The translations under genes were made by a program, and so were the position numbers. A DNA stretch of 64,000 nt, from positions 1,054,001 through 1,118,000 of the forward strand of contig JACJXW010000005.1 of NCBI GenBank assembly GCA_020636405.1, written 5' to 3'. Source of the stretch: Lewinellaceae bacterium. Its GTDB lineage: Bacteria; Bacteroidota; Bacteroidia; Chitinophagales; Saprospiraceae. Every line of letters starts with the position of its first letter. Position 1 is the first letter of the stretch. The notes under the pieces are model-generated. The model ran no database searches, was not told where the DNA came from, and saw only the letters and a list, made by a program, of their open reading frames with translations. Below, one piece after another: positions 9,026 through 17,890 of this stretch.

Positions 9026-10351
9026 GTGCTGTACAATTTCAGGATTAATATTATCGTGCGCATCGCCATCATACTGGCGTTGGTGGCGGGGGCGGCCATT
9101 AGCTTCATACAAGGTTACAGCCTGACGTCGGTTTTCCTAGGAGGCCTGCTCGCCTTTGGGGTCAGTAATCTGATTCGCTATGTGAACCAGACTAACCGCG
9201 ACCTTGCCAGTTTCATCGAAGGGGTGCAATACAACGACTTTATTACGACCACCTCTGCCCGCCACAAAGGGGAATCCTTCGGAGAGTTGTACCAGAGCTT
9301 CAACATGGTCAACCGCAAGTTTCAGGAGATCCGTGCAGAGAAGGAGGCCAATCATCAATTCCTCCAGTCTATCGTGGAACACATCGACATCGGCCTACTG
9401 TGTTTCAACGGCCAGGAAGAAGTCATCCTCATGAATAAGGCGCTGCAGGGGCTGATCCACAAATCCTACCTCATCAATCTGGGGGGCTTGCAGCAGGTGG
9501 ATGAAGGGCTGTGGTCGACGGTGAAGCAGCTCAAACCAGGAGAGCGCGAGCTGGTGAAGCTTACGGTGGACAACAAGCTGAAGCAGCTGTCCATTCAGTG
9601 TATCGAGCTGGTGCTTAAAGGCGAGCATTACCGGCTGGTTTCCTTCCAGAATATCCAAACGGAACTGGAGCAACAGGAACTGGTAGCCTGGCAGAAACTG
9701 ATCCGCATCCTTACTCACGAGATCATGAACTCGGTGGCTCCGATTGCTTCCCTGAGTTCCACCATCAGCGATGTCATCGCCCATCGCACCGTTATGGATG
9801 AAGGTAGCATGAAACACATCAAAAACTCGGTGGATGTGATCAAGAAACGCAGTGAGGGCCTTCTGGGGTTTACGGAGACCTACCGTACCCTGACGCGCAT
9901 TCCGCCTCCCAATTTCGAACTGGTCGAGGCCCGGCATCTCGTTGAAGAGCTCTGTACCCTTTTTCAGCCGGAGCTTGAGCGAAAAGGTATAAAGTTGGAG
10001 TCCAGCCTGCCGGTACAAGCGGTTTCTTTCCAGGCCGATCCGGCATTGTTGGAACAGGTGCTCATCAATCTCGTAAAAAATGCCGCCGATGCTGTAACGG
10101 GAAGAGTAAATCCACGCATCAAGATCAACGTACAGAAGGTGGGCGCCAAGGCCCAGATCATTATAGCCGACAACGGGCCGGGTATACCGGAAGAGGTAAT
10201 GGAGCAGGCCTTTGTGCCCTTTTTTACTACAAAAAAGGAGGGGTCCGGCATTGGGCTCAGCCTCAGCCGGCAGATCATGCGGATGCACAAAGGCAGTATC
10301 GAGCTCCATTCCGTCGTAGGAGAGGGCACGGTAGCAACGCTTTCGATATAA
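9026..10351 (+). CDS. NtrB-like membrane sensor histidine kinase
   Basis: 441 residues from a GTG start at 9026. Two membrane helices occupy residues about 8-50 (NIIVRIAIILALVAGAAISF, then TSVFLGGLLAFGVSNLI) with almost no periplasmic loop. A HAMP/coiled-coil stretch and a PAS-like domain (about 110-215) follow. The phosphoacceptor is His231 in RILTHEIMNSVAP. The ATPase domain shows NLVKNAADAV, DNGPGIP and TTKKEGSGIGLSLSRQI. Kinases of this build usually partner with NtrC-type sigma-54 activators. None is adjacent, but one lies 9 kb away (19267-20661), so that pairing is an inference. The gene end overlaps the A-tract of a terminator that serves the convergent gene. Confidence 0.9.
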   Translation: MLYNFRINIIVRIAIILALVAGAAISFIQGYSLTSVFLGGLLAFGVSNLIRYVNQTNRDLASFIEGVQYNDFITTTSARHKGESFGELYQSFNMVNRKFQEIRAEKEANHQFLQSIVEHIDIGLLCFNGQEEVILMNKALQGLIHKSYLINLGGLQQVDEGLWSTVKQLKPGERELVKLTVDNKLKQLSIQCIELVLKGEHYRLVSFQNIQTELEQQELVAWQKLIRILTHEIMNSVAPIASLSSTISDVIAHRTVMDEGSMKHIKNSVDVIKKRSEGLLGFTETYRTLTRIPPPNFELVEARHLVEELCTLFQPELERKGIKLESSLPVQAVSFQADPALLEQVLINLVKNAADAVTGRVNPRIKINVQKVGAKAQIIIADNGPGIPEEVMEQAFVPFFTTKKEGSGIGLSLSRQIMRMHKGSIELHSVVGEGTVATLSI

Positions 10352-10377
10352 AAAAAGCTGTACCCGGGGGTACAGCT
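10350..10377 (-). terminator. Rho-independent terminator for the minus-strand gene at 10438
   Basis: AGCTGTACCC / GGGTACAGCT form a 10-bp perfect stem (10356-10377) with a 2-nt loop. Read on the minus strand the stem is followed by seven T residues (10350-10355 region). It lies 60 bp past the stop of the secreted protein gene and touches the stop of the convergent kinase gene. Confidence 0.8.
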
Positions 10378-10437
10378 CCATCTTCCGATCCTAAAACAAA
10401 TAATAAAAATCAGCGAAATGACTGTAAGAGGTGGTAC

Positions 10438-11040
10438 TTACCGTACCTGAAAGGCCTTATTGTAGGTCTTCGAGGGGGTGATCACCTCGATGGAGTACCG
10501 GCCCCAGTGGAGTTGGTCCAGGTTGTACCTTTTTTCTACCACCAACACGTTTTCTAATTTTTCTTGAAACACCGTTTCATTGTTGTGGTCCAGGATATTT
10601 ATGGTGACATTGCCGATACGGCCATTGAACATGGACACGTCAATGTGTTCTCCTTTCACCTGGATTACCGGGCTGAAGAACTCGCGCTTCTTATTGTAGT
10701 CGACCAGCACTTCTGTTTCAGTGAGGGTGATCGGCTGTACCGTTTCCCGGAGGCTGGTGGCCACAGTGAGGAAGTAATCACCGCTGGGCAGTTGGTTGAG
10801 GTTGAATACCTTGGCGAATTCTTTTTGCCCTTCGGTTTTCTGGCTGAGCAACACCTGCCCGTCGATGTCGGACAGCGTGATCTCCGCTTTCTCGGTAAGC
10901 CCTTCTATGGAGAGGCTGAATTTCCGTTCCGCCGGGATATTTTTCAGGGTAATCGACGGCAGGAGGTTGTTGGCCATGGACATAGAGGTGACAGCAAACA
11001 AAACAATGGTCAGTTGAATGATCTTTTTCATAGCCTTCAT
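10438..11040 (-). CDS. Small secreted beta-sandwich protein (DUF3244/sorting-domain-like repeats)
   Basis: 200 residues starting MKAMKKIIQ, with a signal peptide (IIQLTIVLFAVTSMSMA). The mature part reads as two similar beta-sandwich units, each with a strand pattern resembling T9SS sorting domains: 'AEITLSDIDGQVLLSQKTEG ... LNQLPSGDYFLTV' and 'VTINILDHNNETVFQEKLEN ... LDQLHWGRYSIEV'. No catalytic motif is visible. It is probably periplasmic or surface-located, with unknown function. A second start at the third residue pair (MKKIIQ) is equally possible. The gene stands alone, with a strong terminator at 10350-10377 and a possible TAACTTTG promoter about 100 bp upstream. Confidence 0.75.
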   Translation of the reverse strand: MKAMKKIIQLTIVLFAVTSMSMANNLLPSITLKNIPAERKFSLSIEGLTEKAEITLSDIDGQVLLSQKTEGQKEFAKVFNLNQLPSGDYFLTVATSLRETVQPITLTETEVLVDYNKKREFFSPVIQVKGEHIDVSMFNGRIGNVTINILDHNNETVFQEKLENVLVVEKRYNLDQLHWGRYSIEVITPSKTYNKAFQVR

Positions 11041-11991
11041 GGCTTGAGTGTTTTGGTTAAATGATGATTTAATAGCACATTAAAGCGAATGCGATTCCAT
11101 TCGCTCTTGTCTTGCGAATTTGCTCGCAATTGACAGGGACAAAGTTAGAGGCAAAGGCAATGCAACTCTACTATCATATTAACTGATACATACACCATAT
11201 TGACATGGAAACAGAATATAGTTTGGTATTATTCTTGATCCGCACCCTGTTTTCGGATTAAAATTTTTCAAAGATCATTAACTCCAAACTTCAGGAAGGC
11301 TTTTGCCGTTTTTTCCTCTCAAAAATTGGGAGATTAAAAACAACAGGGCGCTTTACAATGTAAGTTTGTCCAGAGAAGCTTTCAGGTGAAAAAACTTCGT
11401 TTCATTGTGTAAAGCTACCCGGGTGCTTGGGGAGAGGGGCAAACAATAGCAACAATGTTGGGATGGTATTTTTTTTTGATATCAGATTAAAACGTATTGA
11501 AAAGCAAGGAGCATCAGGTTTCAGGGCCACGGGGGGCACTATTTGTCCCGGGCAGGTAATATTTTTTAAGAGGAGGCGGTACTAAATGTTAATTTTTTCT
11601 TATATTCGCAGGTGCAGATACACATTACATACTAAAAAAGGGCTGTATATTGTTCTAATATAAGTTAGCTTGTATGTAGAAACCATTCTTCATTCTCATG
11701 GAATGGAGAATCCGGGCAAAAGTGTTACTCTGGCTTTGTCCAACTCCCTGCTTTTAATGTTAAACTACTTGAAGAAAGTGAAGATACAGCCTGTTGTAAA
11801 GGCTGTTACTCTACCTGTTTTTCAGCTAAAACACCATCAACCCCCATATTGCAAACTGTAGAAAACTATGCTTAATTAGTTGAATTACAAAGATTTAGCT
11901 TTGTTTTTTTTCGTACTCTCCCCTTTAAGACCAATCGAAAAAGAGTGAAAAATTACAGTAAAATGACAACCCAAGGGGGCATCTTTCGTAA
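11041..11991. other. AT-rich intergenic stretch without a convincing gene
   Basis: About 950 bp, clearly richer in A+T than its neighbours. A 63-codon open frame at 11670-11861 has no domain-like composition and was not accepted. A loose inverted repeat pairs GCTTTACAATG (about 11350) with CATTGTGTAAAGC (about 11404). Apart from the possible promoter of the minus-strand gene, nothing else could be identified. Confidence 0.5.
11140..11147 (-). promoter_or_regulatory. Possible Bacteroidetes-type -7 box
   Basis: On the minus strand this reads TAACTTTG, matching the Bacteroidetes TAnnTTTG -7 consensus, about 100 bp upstream of the gene ending at 10438. A TTG lies 15 bp further upstream, shorter than the usual spacing, so the call is weak. 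Confidence 0.35.
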
Positions 11992-12696
11992 ATGGAAGTG
12001 TGTCCGGACAAGGATAGGAAGAATTACATATATATAGAGAGCGTTATGCAAAATCAAACTGTGAAAGACCCGCCAGCTAATGGTAAGGGTCGAAAATTAA
12101 ATGACCTGTCTCAAAAGGAAAAGAGTCAGACCGTAAAGGCTTTCTGGAACGAGCAGTGGAAAAAAGTCGATTTCGGAGGGCCAACTAAAAACTGCGACTA
12201 CTATATTTCCAATTTTGGCAGGATCAAAAGTATTGACAAAGTCACCAAGCGAGAAAGATTACTGAACGGGGCAAAGGCCAGAGGCGGCCTGATTATGCTC
12301 AATCAGAAATTAAAGGACAATTCCACTGGTATTGTCTACATCCATCGCTTTGTAGCGGAGAATTTTCTGGAAAAGCCTTCCGATGAAGAGGACTTTATCC
12401 TCCATGTCGATTATGACAAATCCAATAACAAGGTTGTAAACCTGCGTTGGGCTACCGAGGAGGAATGGAAAGCCTATCAGAAGACCAATCCGCATCACAA
12501 AGGAAGGCCTGCTCGTACGAAGAATTACAAGCTTACGGAGACGCAGGTTCGTTTGATGAAAAAAATGCTTTTGCGCGGAAAGACTAAGCGTAAGATCATT
12601 GCCCGAAAGTTCGGCGTTAGTGAAAACTGTGCCTACAAGATCGAAAAGGGCATCCGATGGGGCCACATTGAGGTGGATGTTGACGACGAGGATTAA
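11992..12696 (+). CDS. NUMOD4/HNH-like protein with C-terminal helix-turn-helix
   Basis: 234 residues from 11992; a second ATG at 12046 (MQNQTVKD) is a plausible true start. About residues 55-95 match NUMOD4 (WKKVDFGG, then YYISNFGRIKSI). Residues about 115-165 resemble HNH_3 homing-endonuclease cores: IHRFVAENFL, then HVDYDKSNNKVVNLRWAT, in which the metal-binding His and Asn are retained. The C-terminal part (KLTETQVRLMKKML, then IIARKFGVSENCAYKI) is a HTH that would bind DNA. The family includes free-standing homing-type nucleases and relics of them. The gene is AT-rich compared with its neighbours and sits in a gene-poor AT-rich stretch, which suggests acquisition by transfer. Whether it still cuts DNA is unknown. 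Confidence 0.75.
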   Translation: MEVCPDKDRKNYIYIESVMQNQTVKDPPANGKGRKLNDLSQKEKSQTVKAFWNEQWKKVDFGGPTKNCDYYISNFGRIKSIDKVTKRERLLNGAKARGGLIMLNQKLKDNSTGIVYIHRFVAENFLEKPSDEEDFILHVDYDKSNNKVVNLRWATEEEWKAYQKTNPHHKGRPARTKNYKLTETQVRLMKKMLLRGKTKRKIIARKFGVSENCAYKIEKGIRWGHIEVDVDDED

Positions 12697-12751
12697 TAAT
12701 ACCTCTTTTATCCCCTTTCCGTAGGCTTTGATCAGGCCTGCATTCTTAATT

Positions 12752-12795
12752 GATAAGGAGCAGAGAAGAAGTTTTATGCTTTTTTGCTCCTTATC
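12752..12795 (+). terminator. Possible terminator after the NUMOD4/HNH gene
   Basis: GATAAGGAGC (12752-12761) and GCTCCTTATC (12786-12795) form a perfect 10-bp stem around a 24-nt loop, 55 bp past the stop codon. The T-run lies in the loop, not after the stem, so termination efficiency is uncertain. Confidence 0.4.
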
Positions 12796-12901
12796 TTATT
12801 CAGTTGCCGGAGAATAAAATACCCGGTCAACCCCTTAATGCTTTTGCCCCGGGTAACTTTGTCAGCTCTTTTCCGTTAACTTTGAGGCGATCTATTGCTT
12901 A

Positions 12902-13060
12902 GAGTGTGTTCAAAATTCAATTAATGGCCTGCAAACGGCAAATTTTGTTTCATACGGCGTTAAATTTATCGTCGGATTGCCCGCATCCGACTGCAAAATT
13001 TGCCTTGTCTGAAACAAAATTTTCTCGTTTTCGACTCATCATTGAAATTTGAACACACTC
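12902..13060. mobile_element. Palindromic MITE-like element B (159 bp)
   Basis: The ends pair over 18 of 19 bases (GAGTGTGTTCAAAATTCAA against its right-hand complement). TTA flanks both ends (12899-12901, 13061-13063). The interior is an imperfect palindrome. It is the same family as element C at 45078-45237 in opposite orientation, sharing the terminal 17 bases and an internal GGCAAATTTT segment at the same distance. It lies just upstream of the pyrophosphatase gene. Confidence 0.72.
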
Positions 13061-13102
13061 TTATATTGCCGCAGGACAAACGGGCCTGACAAACTGAAAA
13101 AA

Positions 13103-13831
13103 ATGAGCCAGGAAGCTTTTGATAAGTTATGGAAAATGATCGGACTTCGCTATACCTCTCACCCATGGCATGGCATACCGATCGGCAAAGAAGCCCCGGA
13201 AGTGGTCACTACCTTTATTGAAGTGATTCCTTCCGATACGGTGAAATATGAAGTGGACAAAGTAACCGGATACCTCAAGATCGACCGGCCACAGAAGTTC
13301 TCCAATATTGTTCCTGCCCTGTACGGATTTATTCCCCAAACCTACTGCAAGGAAGAGGTGGCGGCTTACTGCCGGGAGCGAACCGGCAGAGAAGGCATCA
13401 TTGGCGATGACGACCCTCTGGATATCTGCGTCCTCACCGAACGAGAAGTCACCCATGGTAATATCATTGTCCGGGCCATTCCCATCGGCGGCTTCCGGAT
13501 GATCGATGGAGGGGAGGCCGACGACAAGATCATCGCCGTTTTGGAAAAAGACGAAGTGTACGGCAACTGGAACGATATTTCAGACATCCCTCCCAATATC
13601 GTCAACCGCCTGAAGCATTATTTTCTTACTTATAAACAACTTCCGGGCGAGGAGCCCAAGTGCGAGATCACTCATGTGTACTCCCGCGATGAGGCCCTGG
13701 AGGTGATTCGCCGTAGCCGGAAGGATTACGACGATGCCTACGGCAACCTCGAAGAGGCCCTTTCTTTGACCCTCTTCGAAGCTTTCAACTTCAGTAACCG
13801 GCAACAAAAGATCCTGAAGGGGCTGGAGTGA
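13103..13831 (+). CDS. ppa: Inorganic pyrophosphatase, family I
   Basis: 242 residues from the ATG at 13103. It hydrolyses pyrophosphate to two phosphates in the cytoplasm and so pulls biosynthetic reactions forward. The signature GDDDPLDICVL gives the metal-binding Asp triad (family D-x-DPxD). IGGFRMIDGGEADDKIIAV carries the second Asp pair, and KVTGYLKIDRP with YGFIPQTYC line the active site. The length is longer than the 175-residue E. coli enzyme, with a C-terminal extension containing YKQLPGE and a helical tail. Element B ends 43 bp upstream, so the element could carry or displace the promoter. A BASS-type transporter gene follows after 42 bp. Confidence 0.92.
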   Translation: MSQEAFDKLWKMIGLRYTSHPWHGIPIGKEAPEVVTTFIEVIPSDTVKYEVDKVTGYLKIDRPQKFSNIVPALYGFIPQTYCKEEVAAYCRERTGREGIIGDDDPLDICVLTEREVTHGNIIVRAIPIGGFRMIDGGEADDKIIAVLEKDEVYGNWNDISDIPPNIVNRLKHYFLTYKQLPGEEPKCEITHVYSRDEALEVIRRSRKDYDDAYGNLEEALSLTLFEAFNFSNRQQKILKGLE

Positions 13832-13873
13832 ATTCACAATTCCTATTAAAGATCCTCTAATCACGACCATGGC

Positions 13874-14743
13874 GTGTGGCGTAGCATCGCGATATTAACG
13901 GCCATCGTACTGGGCATCCTCTTTCCTGCTGCCGGCCAGTTTTCCTTCATCATTAAGTATAACCTGATGGTTATGCTTTTTCTGGCCTTCCTGAGCGTCC
14001 GCGTTTCGCGGCGGATGTTACAATGGGCTCATTTTCAGGTCCTGGCCATCAACCTTACCCTTCCCTTGGCCTTGTTTCTGGTAGCCGTTCCATTTCATCC
14101 TGATATGGCCCGGGCCCTTTTTGCCATTTCTGCTGCCCCTACTGCTGCCGCTGCTCCGGCCATTACCGGTTTCCTGGACAGGGAGGTGGCTTTCGTCACT
14201 ACTTCGGTATTTTTGACCAGTACATTTGTTGCTCTGGCGCTCCCCTTGATATTGCCAATGGTGGCAGGCCGGGAGGCTTCCGTAGCGGTCCTGGATGTAG
14301 CCGGGCCGGTGCTGGGCCTCATATTTATTCCTCTGTCTCTGAGCTTCGCCCTGCGGCGGGCCAGCCCTGCGGCGGCAAGCTGGCTGCTGCGGCTCTCCGG
14401 GCCGGCTTTCCTCTTGTTTCTGGCCAATGTTTTTATTGCTTCTGCGGGTGCTATGGCATTCATAAGCGAAAGAGACAGCAGCGGACTACTATCGGCCACG
14501 AAAATTGCACTGGCCACTGCTGCCCTGTGCTTTTTCCAGTTCCGCTTTGGCGAATGGATAGGAAGGGAACGGCTGCCAATAGAAACAGGAATGGCCTTAG
14601 GGCGGAAAAATACCATGTTTGGCATCTGGCTGGCCCTTACCTTCATCCACCCTATGGCGGCGCTGGGCCCTATTTTTTATATCCTGTTCCAGAATTTGTA
14701 CTATTCTTGGCAGTTGTATGTGGTGGGCCGGAGGGATGCTTAA
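13874..14743 (+). CDS. Bile acid:sodium symporter (BASS/SBF)-like membrane protein
   Basis: 289 residues from a GTG at 13874, with 9-10 hydrophobic helices and few charges. The proline- and alanine-rich segment ISAAPTAAAAPAITGFLD sits where BASS proteins have their first discontinuous helix, and the late ETGMALGRKNTMFGIWLAL matches the second crossover region (family: E-x-G-x-QN-x-x-LA). These proteins move organic anions, often with Na+. The residues are divergent from characterised bile acid carriers, so the substrate is unknown. The start is uncertain because no in-frame ATG precedes the first helix. Confidence 0.7.
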   Translation: MWRSIAILTAIVLGILFPAAGQFSFIIKYNLMVMLFLAFLSVRVSRRMLQWAHFQVLAINLTLPLALFLVAVPFHPDMARALFAISAAPTAAAAPAITGFLDREVAFVTTSVFLTSTFVALALPLILPMVAGREASVAVLDVAGPVLGLIFIPLSLSFALRRASPAAASWLLRLSGPAFLLFLANVFIASAGAMAFISERDSSGLLSATKIALATAALCFFQFRFGEWIGRERLPIETGMALGRKNTMFGIWLALTFIHPMAALGPIFYILFQNLYYSWQLYVVGRRDA

Positions 14744-15021
14744 GTCCCGCAATGCCCGGTACTGCAGTAACACTCCCCAAAAATAACGGTAAGTAGCCAG
14801 GCCATATTAGTTTGAGTATAACCGCTCTACTTTCCACTTAAAATCGATGTAGATTTCCTCCCCAGGGGGAGACAACAACCTTCGATTAAGAGTTGGGTAA
14901 AGTACAGTGATACTTCATCTAAACCTGTCCACCCACTTACAAAGTTTTGTTCCCCTGGGGTAGGACAGTCGACAAATGAGCTGGATCCGATGAATAAGCG
15001 GGAGTGCTCCTATTCAGCAGC
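14744..15021. other. Intergenic stretch between convergent genes with a spaced inverted repeat
   Basis: About 280 bp. TCCTCCCCAGGGGGAGACAA near 14856 and its imperfect complement ending at 14965 form a spaced inverted repeat with about 110 bp overall extent. It may act as a bidirectional terminator between the transporter gene and the minus-strand S9 peptidase, but there is no T-tract. Confidence 0.35.
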
Positions 15022-17808
15022 TTACTCTGCCGCTTCAAACCCCTGCCTGATCCCCTTTTCCATGGGGGGCACCCCTCGTTTCATCCACTCCGGCATCGGG
15101 CCGTCCAGCAAATAATGATCGAAGAATTGCTGCATGCGCCGCTGAAAATCCTTTTTATTCTGTTGCTTGGCCACACCGTGGGGGTCGCCATTGTAGTTGA
15201 GCAGCCAGGCGGGCTTGCCCAGGCGGCGCAGCGCTACAAAAAATTCAATGCCCTGGTACCAGGGTACAGCCCCGTCGTCATCATTGTGAAGAATGAGCAC
15301 GGGCGTTTCGATCCGGTCGGTGTAGAACAAGGGAGAGTTTTCGATGTACCGCAGGGGTTTTTCCCAAAGCGTACCGCCAATACGGCTTTGGGTTCGTTCG
15401 TACTGGAACATGCGGCTCAGCCCCGAGCCCCACCGGATGCCGCCATAAGCCGAAGTCATATTTACTACCGGCGCACCCGATTCGGCGCAGCGGAACAGAT
15501 TGGTCCTGGTGATCAGGTAGGCCGACTGGTAGCCGCCCCAACTGTGCCCCTGCACCCCAATGCGGCTCCGGTCGATGAACCCTTCGTCGAGCAAGGCCGT
15601 AAGCCCGGTCGTGACGGCATCGAGGGCACTTTCACCGGGATAGCCTACCCGGTAGTGAATATCGGGGATGAAGATCACATAGCCCCGGCTGGCATAGTAG
15701 GGGAAATTGATGAAGGAGCGGGGGAAGCGGGGTGTCCAGTGCCGGTGCAATTCGTCCGCATAGCGTTCGTAGAAATAGGTAATGGCGGGATACTGTTTGC
15801 CAGGTTTGAAACCTTCCGGCTTGATGAGCAGCCCCTCCATTTCCTGCCCCTGGGCGCCCGTCCAGCGGAAGAGTTCGATAGAGCCCCAGCGGAAGTTTGA
15901 CTGTTGCGGGTTGGCGTGGCTGGCCTGGGTGAACGCCTGCAGGTGGCTGCTGCTGTACTGGAGGTCGGGGAACACCTGGAAGTTTTCTCGGGTGAACAGA
16001 TAGGCATCGGCATTTTTTGCTTTCTGAACGTTGCGGCTGTAGGCAAACGGGCCTTCCTGTACCTGGTCCTTCACGCCGGTATGGATATTGAACCAGGCAT
16101 AACCGGAGGCTTTGGACCTTTCGTCGAAGGTATGGAAAAGCATGGGCTTCACCTCCTCGATGGCGCGCTCTTCCGGGTCCAGTTTGATATAGCGGTATTG
16201 TTTTTTTACCGGCCGGCCATTGGTCAGGTTGTTGGGAGCGAGCTGGCCGCTGGGATCAACCAGCCAGACGTCGTAGCGGTCGTAGATCATGATAAAATCA
16301 TCTCCTGTAGTCCATCCGGCAATGCCGTAGGGCGAAGGGTGCATGGGGCGGTCGTTGAGCTCATCGTAGAAAGGCGTGCTCACTTCCGGCGCCAGTTTGG
16401 CAAGCTGTCCTTTTTCGATAGCGTAGGCGAACCAGGCGGAGTCTGGGTGGCTGTACCAGTAAACAAACCTGGCTTCCGGCGATAAGGACGGGTTCCCGCA
16501 TACTTTCTTCGCGATCAGAGTTGCCTTGCCGGTAACGAGGTCGACGAGATATACATCTTTGCATACCGGGCCTTCTTCCCAGGACATTTCGCGGTAATAG
16601 GGCTTGGGGTTGTAGGCCAGGGCGATCTTGGCATTTCCCTCGTGCCCGGCCTGTACTTCGGGCAATTCTTCACTGCCGAGCGCGGTAACCTTTCCGGTAG
16701 CCGAATGGTATACACAGGTAAAGGAGCGCTTTTGTTCCTTTTCCAGTTCGGTTTCTTCCTGGGTATACAATCGGGGATCCGTGTAGGCCCATACTTCGAT
16801 ATTGACAATTTCTTCTTCCAGCAGAGTTGTATCCTGCAAAACAGGAGGTGGGGCCATCCCGAAATACAATTTGCTGCCGTCTTCGGAAAATTCGATCTTC
16901 CCATGCTCACTGAGTATCCACTCGTCAGGAAGGAAAGCGGCGCTGGAGTCGGCGATCGGGCTGGGAGCTGGCTGCCCCTTCTGCCAGTGGTACAAGGTAT
17001 ACGGCGCCACCTGGGGCTTCAGCGTATCCCGGTAGGCCAGGAAGGCTGCTTGTGTTCCCTCTTTGTCCAGTGCCAGGCCTGCATAGGTTCCTTTTCCGGT
17101 AAGCAGAGGGTATAGTTGGCCTTCCGCACCGTCAAAATAGTAAGTGCCGGCCTCGAAAGTAGAGTCTTTGCCCGTGCTGTGGATCAGGAAGCCCGGCCCT
17201 TCTTCGGCAGCGATGTAGGAATGGACATAAGGAATGGAATCCTCCTTTCCGCTGGCAAGGTTGTAGAGTACGAGCAGGCTGCCATTCTCTTCGTTCTCCT
17301 TTTTCACTTTGATGGAATCGGGCAGAGTAGTATCTGCCGGCAGGGGGGCCATATGGTAGGCCAGCCATCCGCTCCATTTTTCAGGGAGCGTAAACGACTT
17401 TACCCCTGGTATCTTTTTAAACTGCCCGTCGGCCAGGGTGTAGATGGCCAGGGTATCCTTCGGAAGATTCTCCTCTTTCACCTTTCGGCGGCGCTGAGCC
17501 TTGAGGCTGTCTTCCGGAGGATGGACGAGGAAGGCCAGGAACCGGCTGTCGGCGCTGATCCGGGCTTCATTGGCCCGTTTAAAAGAGGACTCTTTTTTCT
17601 GCCGGGTATCGTACAACATCAGGGCCGGATCGCCCTCATTGGGTTGTAATACATAGCTGATCCAGCGGCCGTCAGGAGAAAGGAGCGGGGCTTCGATCTG
17701 ATTCCAGGCGGCGATGTCCTCCTGAGTAAGCGCCTGCTTTTCATCCTGGGCATGAAGTAAGTTATGGAATGCGAAAAGGAAAATCGAAAACAATATACGT
17801 TGGCTCAT
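15022..17808 (-). CDS. S9 family (prolyl oligopeptidase-type) peptidase, exported
   Basis: 928 residues from the ATG at 17808, which opens a signal peptide (MSQRILFSIFLFAFHNLLHAQ). The middle is a WD/PD40-like beta-propeller (SPDGRWISYVLQPNEGD, FSEDGSKLYFG, SLSPEARFVYWYSH). The C-terminal alpha/beta hydrolase has the nucleophile elbow GHSWGGYQSA (Ser near 754), the Asp in LHNDDDGAVPW (near 846) and the His in GDPHGVAK (near 876). Members cleave peptides, often after proline or other small residues, in the periplasm or at the surface. No T9SS tail is seen, so a periplasmic location is likely. The gene stands 83 bp downstream of the K+ channel gene and may share its transcript. Confidence 0.92.
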   Translation of the reverse strand: MSQRILFSIFLFAFHNLLHAQDEKQALTQEDIAAWNQIEAPLLSPDGRWISYVLQPNEGDPALMLYDTRQKKESSFKRANEARISADSRFLAFLVHPPEDSLKAQRRRKVKEENLPKDTLAIYTLADGQFKKIPGVKSFTLPEKWSGWLAYHMAPLPADTTLPDSIKVKKENEENGSLLVLYNLASGKEDSIPYVHSYIAAEEGPGFLIHSTGKDSTFEAGTYYFDGAEGQLYPLLTGKGTYAGLALDKEGTQAAFLAYRDTLKPQVAPYTLYHWQKGQPAPSPIADSSAAFLPDEWILSEHGKIEFSEDGSKLYFGMAPPPVLQDTTLLEEEIVNIEVWAYTDPRLYTQEETELEKEQKRSFTCVYHSATGKVTALGSEELPEVQAGHEGNAKIALAYNPKPYYREMSWEEGPVCKDVYLVDLVTGKATLIAKKVCGNPSLSPEARFVYWYSHPDSAWFAYAIEKGQLAKLAPEVSTPFYDELNDRPMHPSPYGIAGWTTGDDFIMIYDRYDVWLVDPSGQLAPNNLTNGRPVKKQYRYIKLDPEERAIEEVKPMLFHTFDERSKASGYAWFNIHTGVKDQVQEGPFAYSRNVQKAKNADAYLFTRENFQVFPDLQYSSSHLQAFTQASHANPQQSNFRWGSIELFRWTGAQGQEMEGLLIKPEGFKPGKQYPAITYFYERYADELHRHWTPRFPRSFINFPYYASRGYVIFIPDIHYRVGYPGESALDAVTTGLTALLDEGFIDRSRIGVQGHSWGGYQSAYLITRTNLFRCAESGAPVVNMTSAYGGIRWGSGLSRMFQYERTQSRIGGTLWEKPLRYIENSPLFYTDRIETPVLILHNDDDGAVPWYQGIEFFVALRRLGKPAWLLNYNGDPHGVAKQQNKKDFQRRMQQFFDHYLLDGPMPEWMKRGVPPMEKGIRQGFEAAE

Positions 17809-17890
17809 CGGCGGAGTTTTGTTACAAAGAGTGTAGAACAAAAAGGTTAAAGATAGTGTTTGTGGGCTCCTGTTATTTCTTGTTTCTCCC

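Noticed and set aside
11670..11861. A 63-residue gene
   Set aside because: Weak composition, no start context, AT-rich non-coding surroundings, and no family resemblance.
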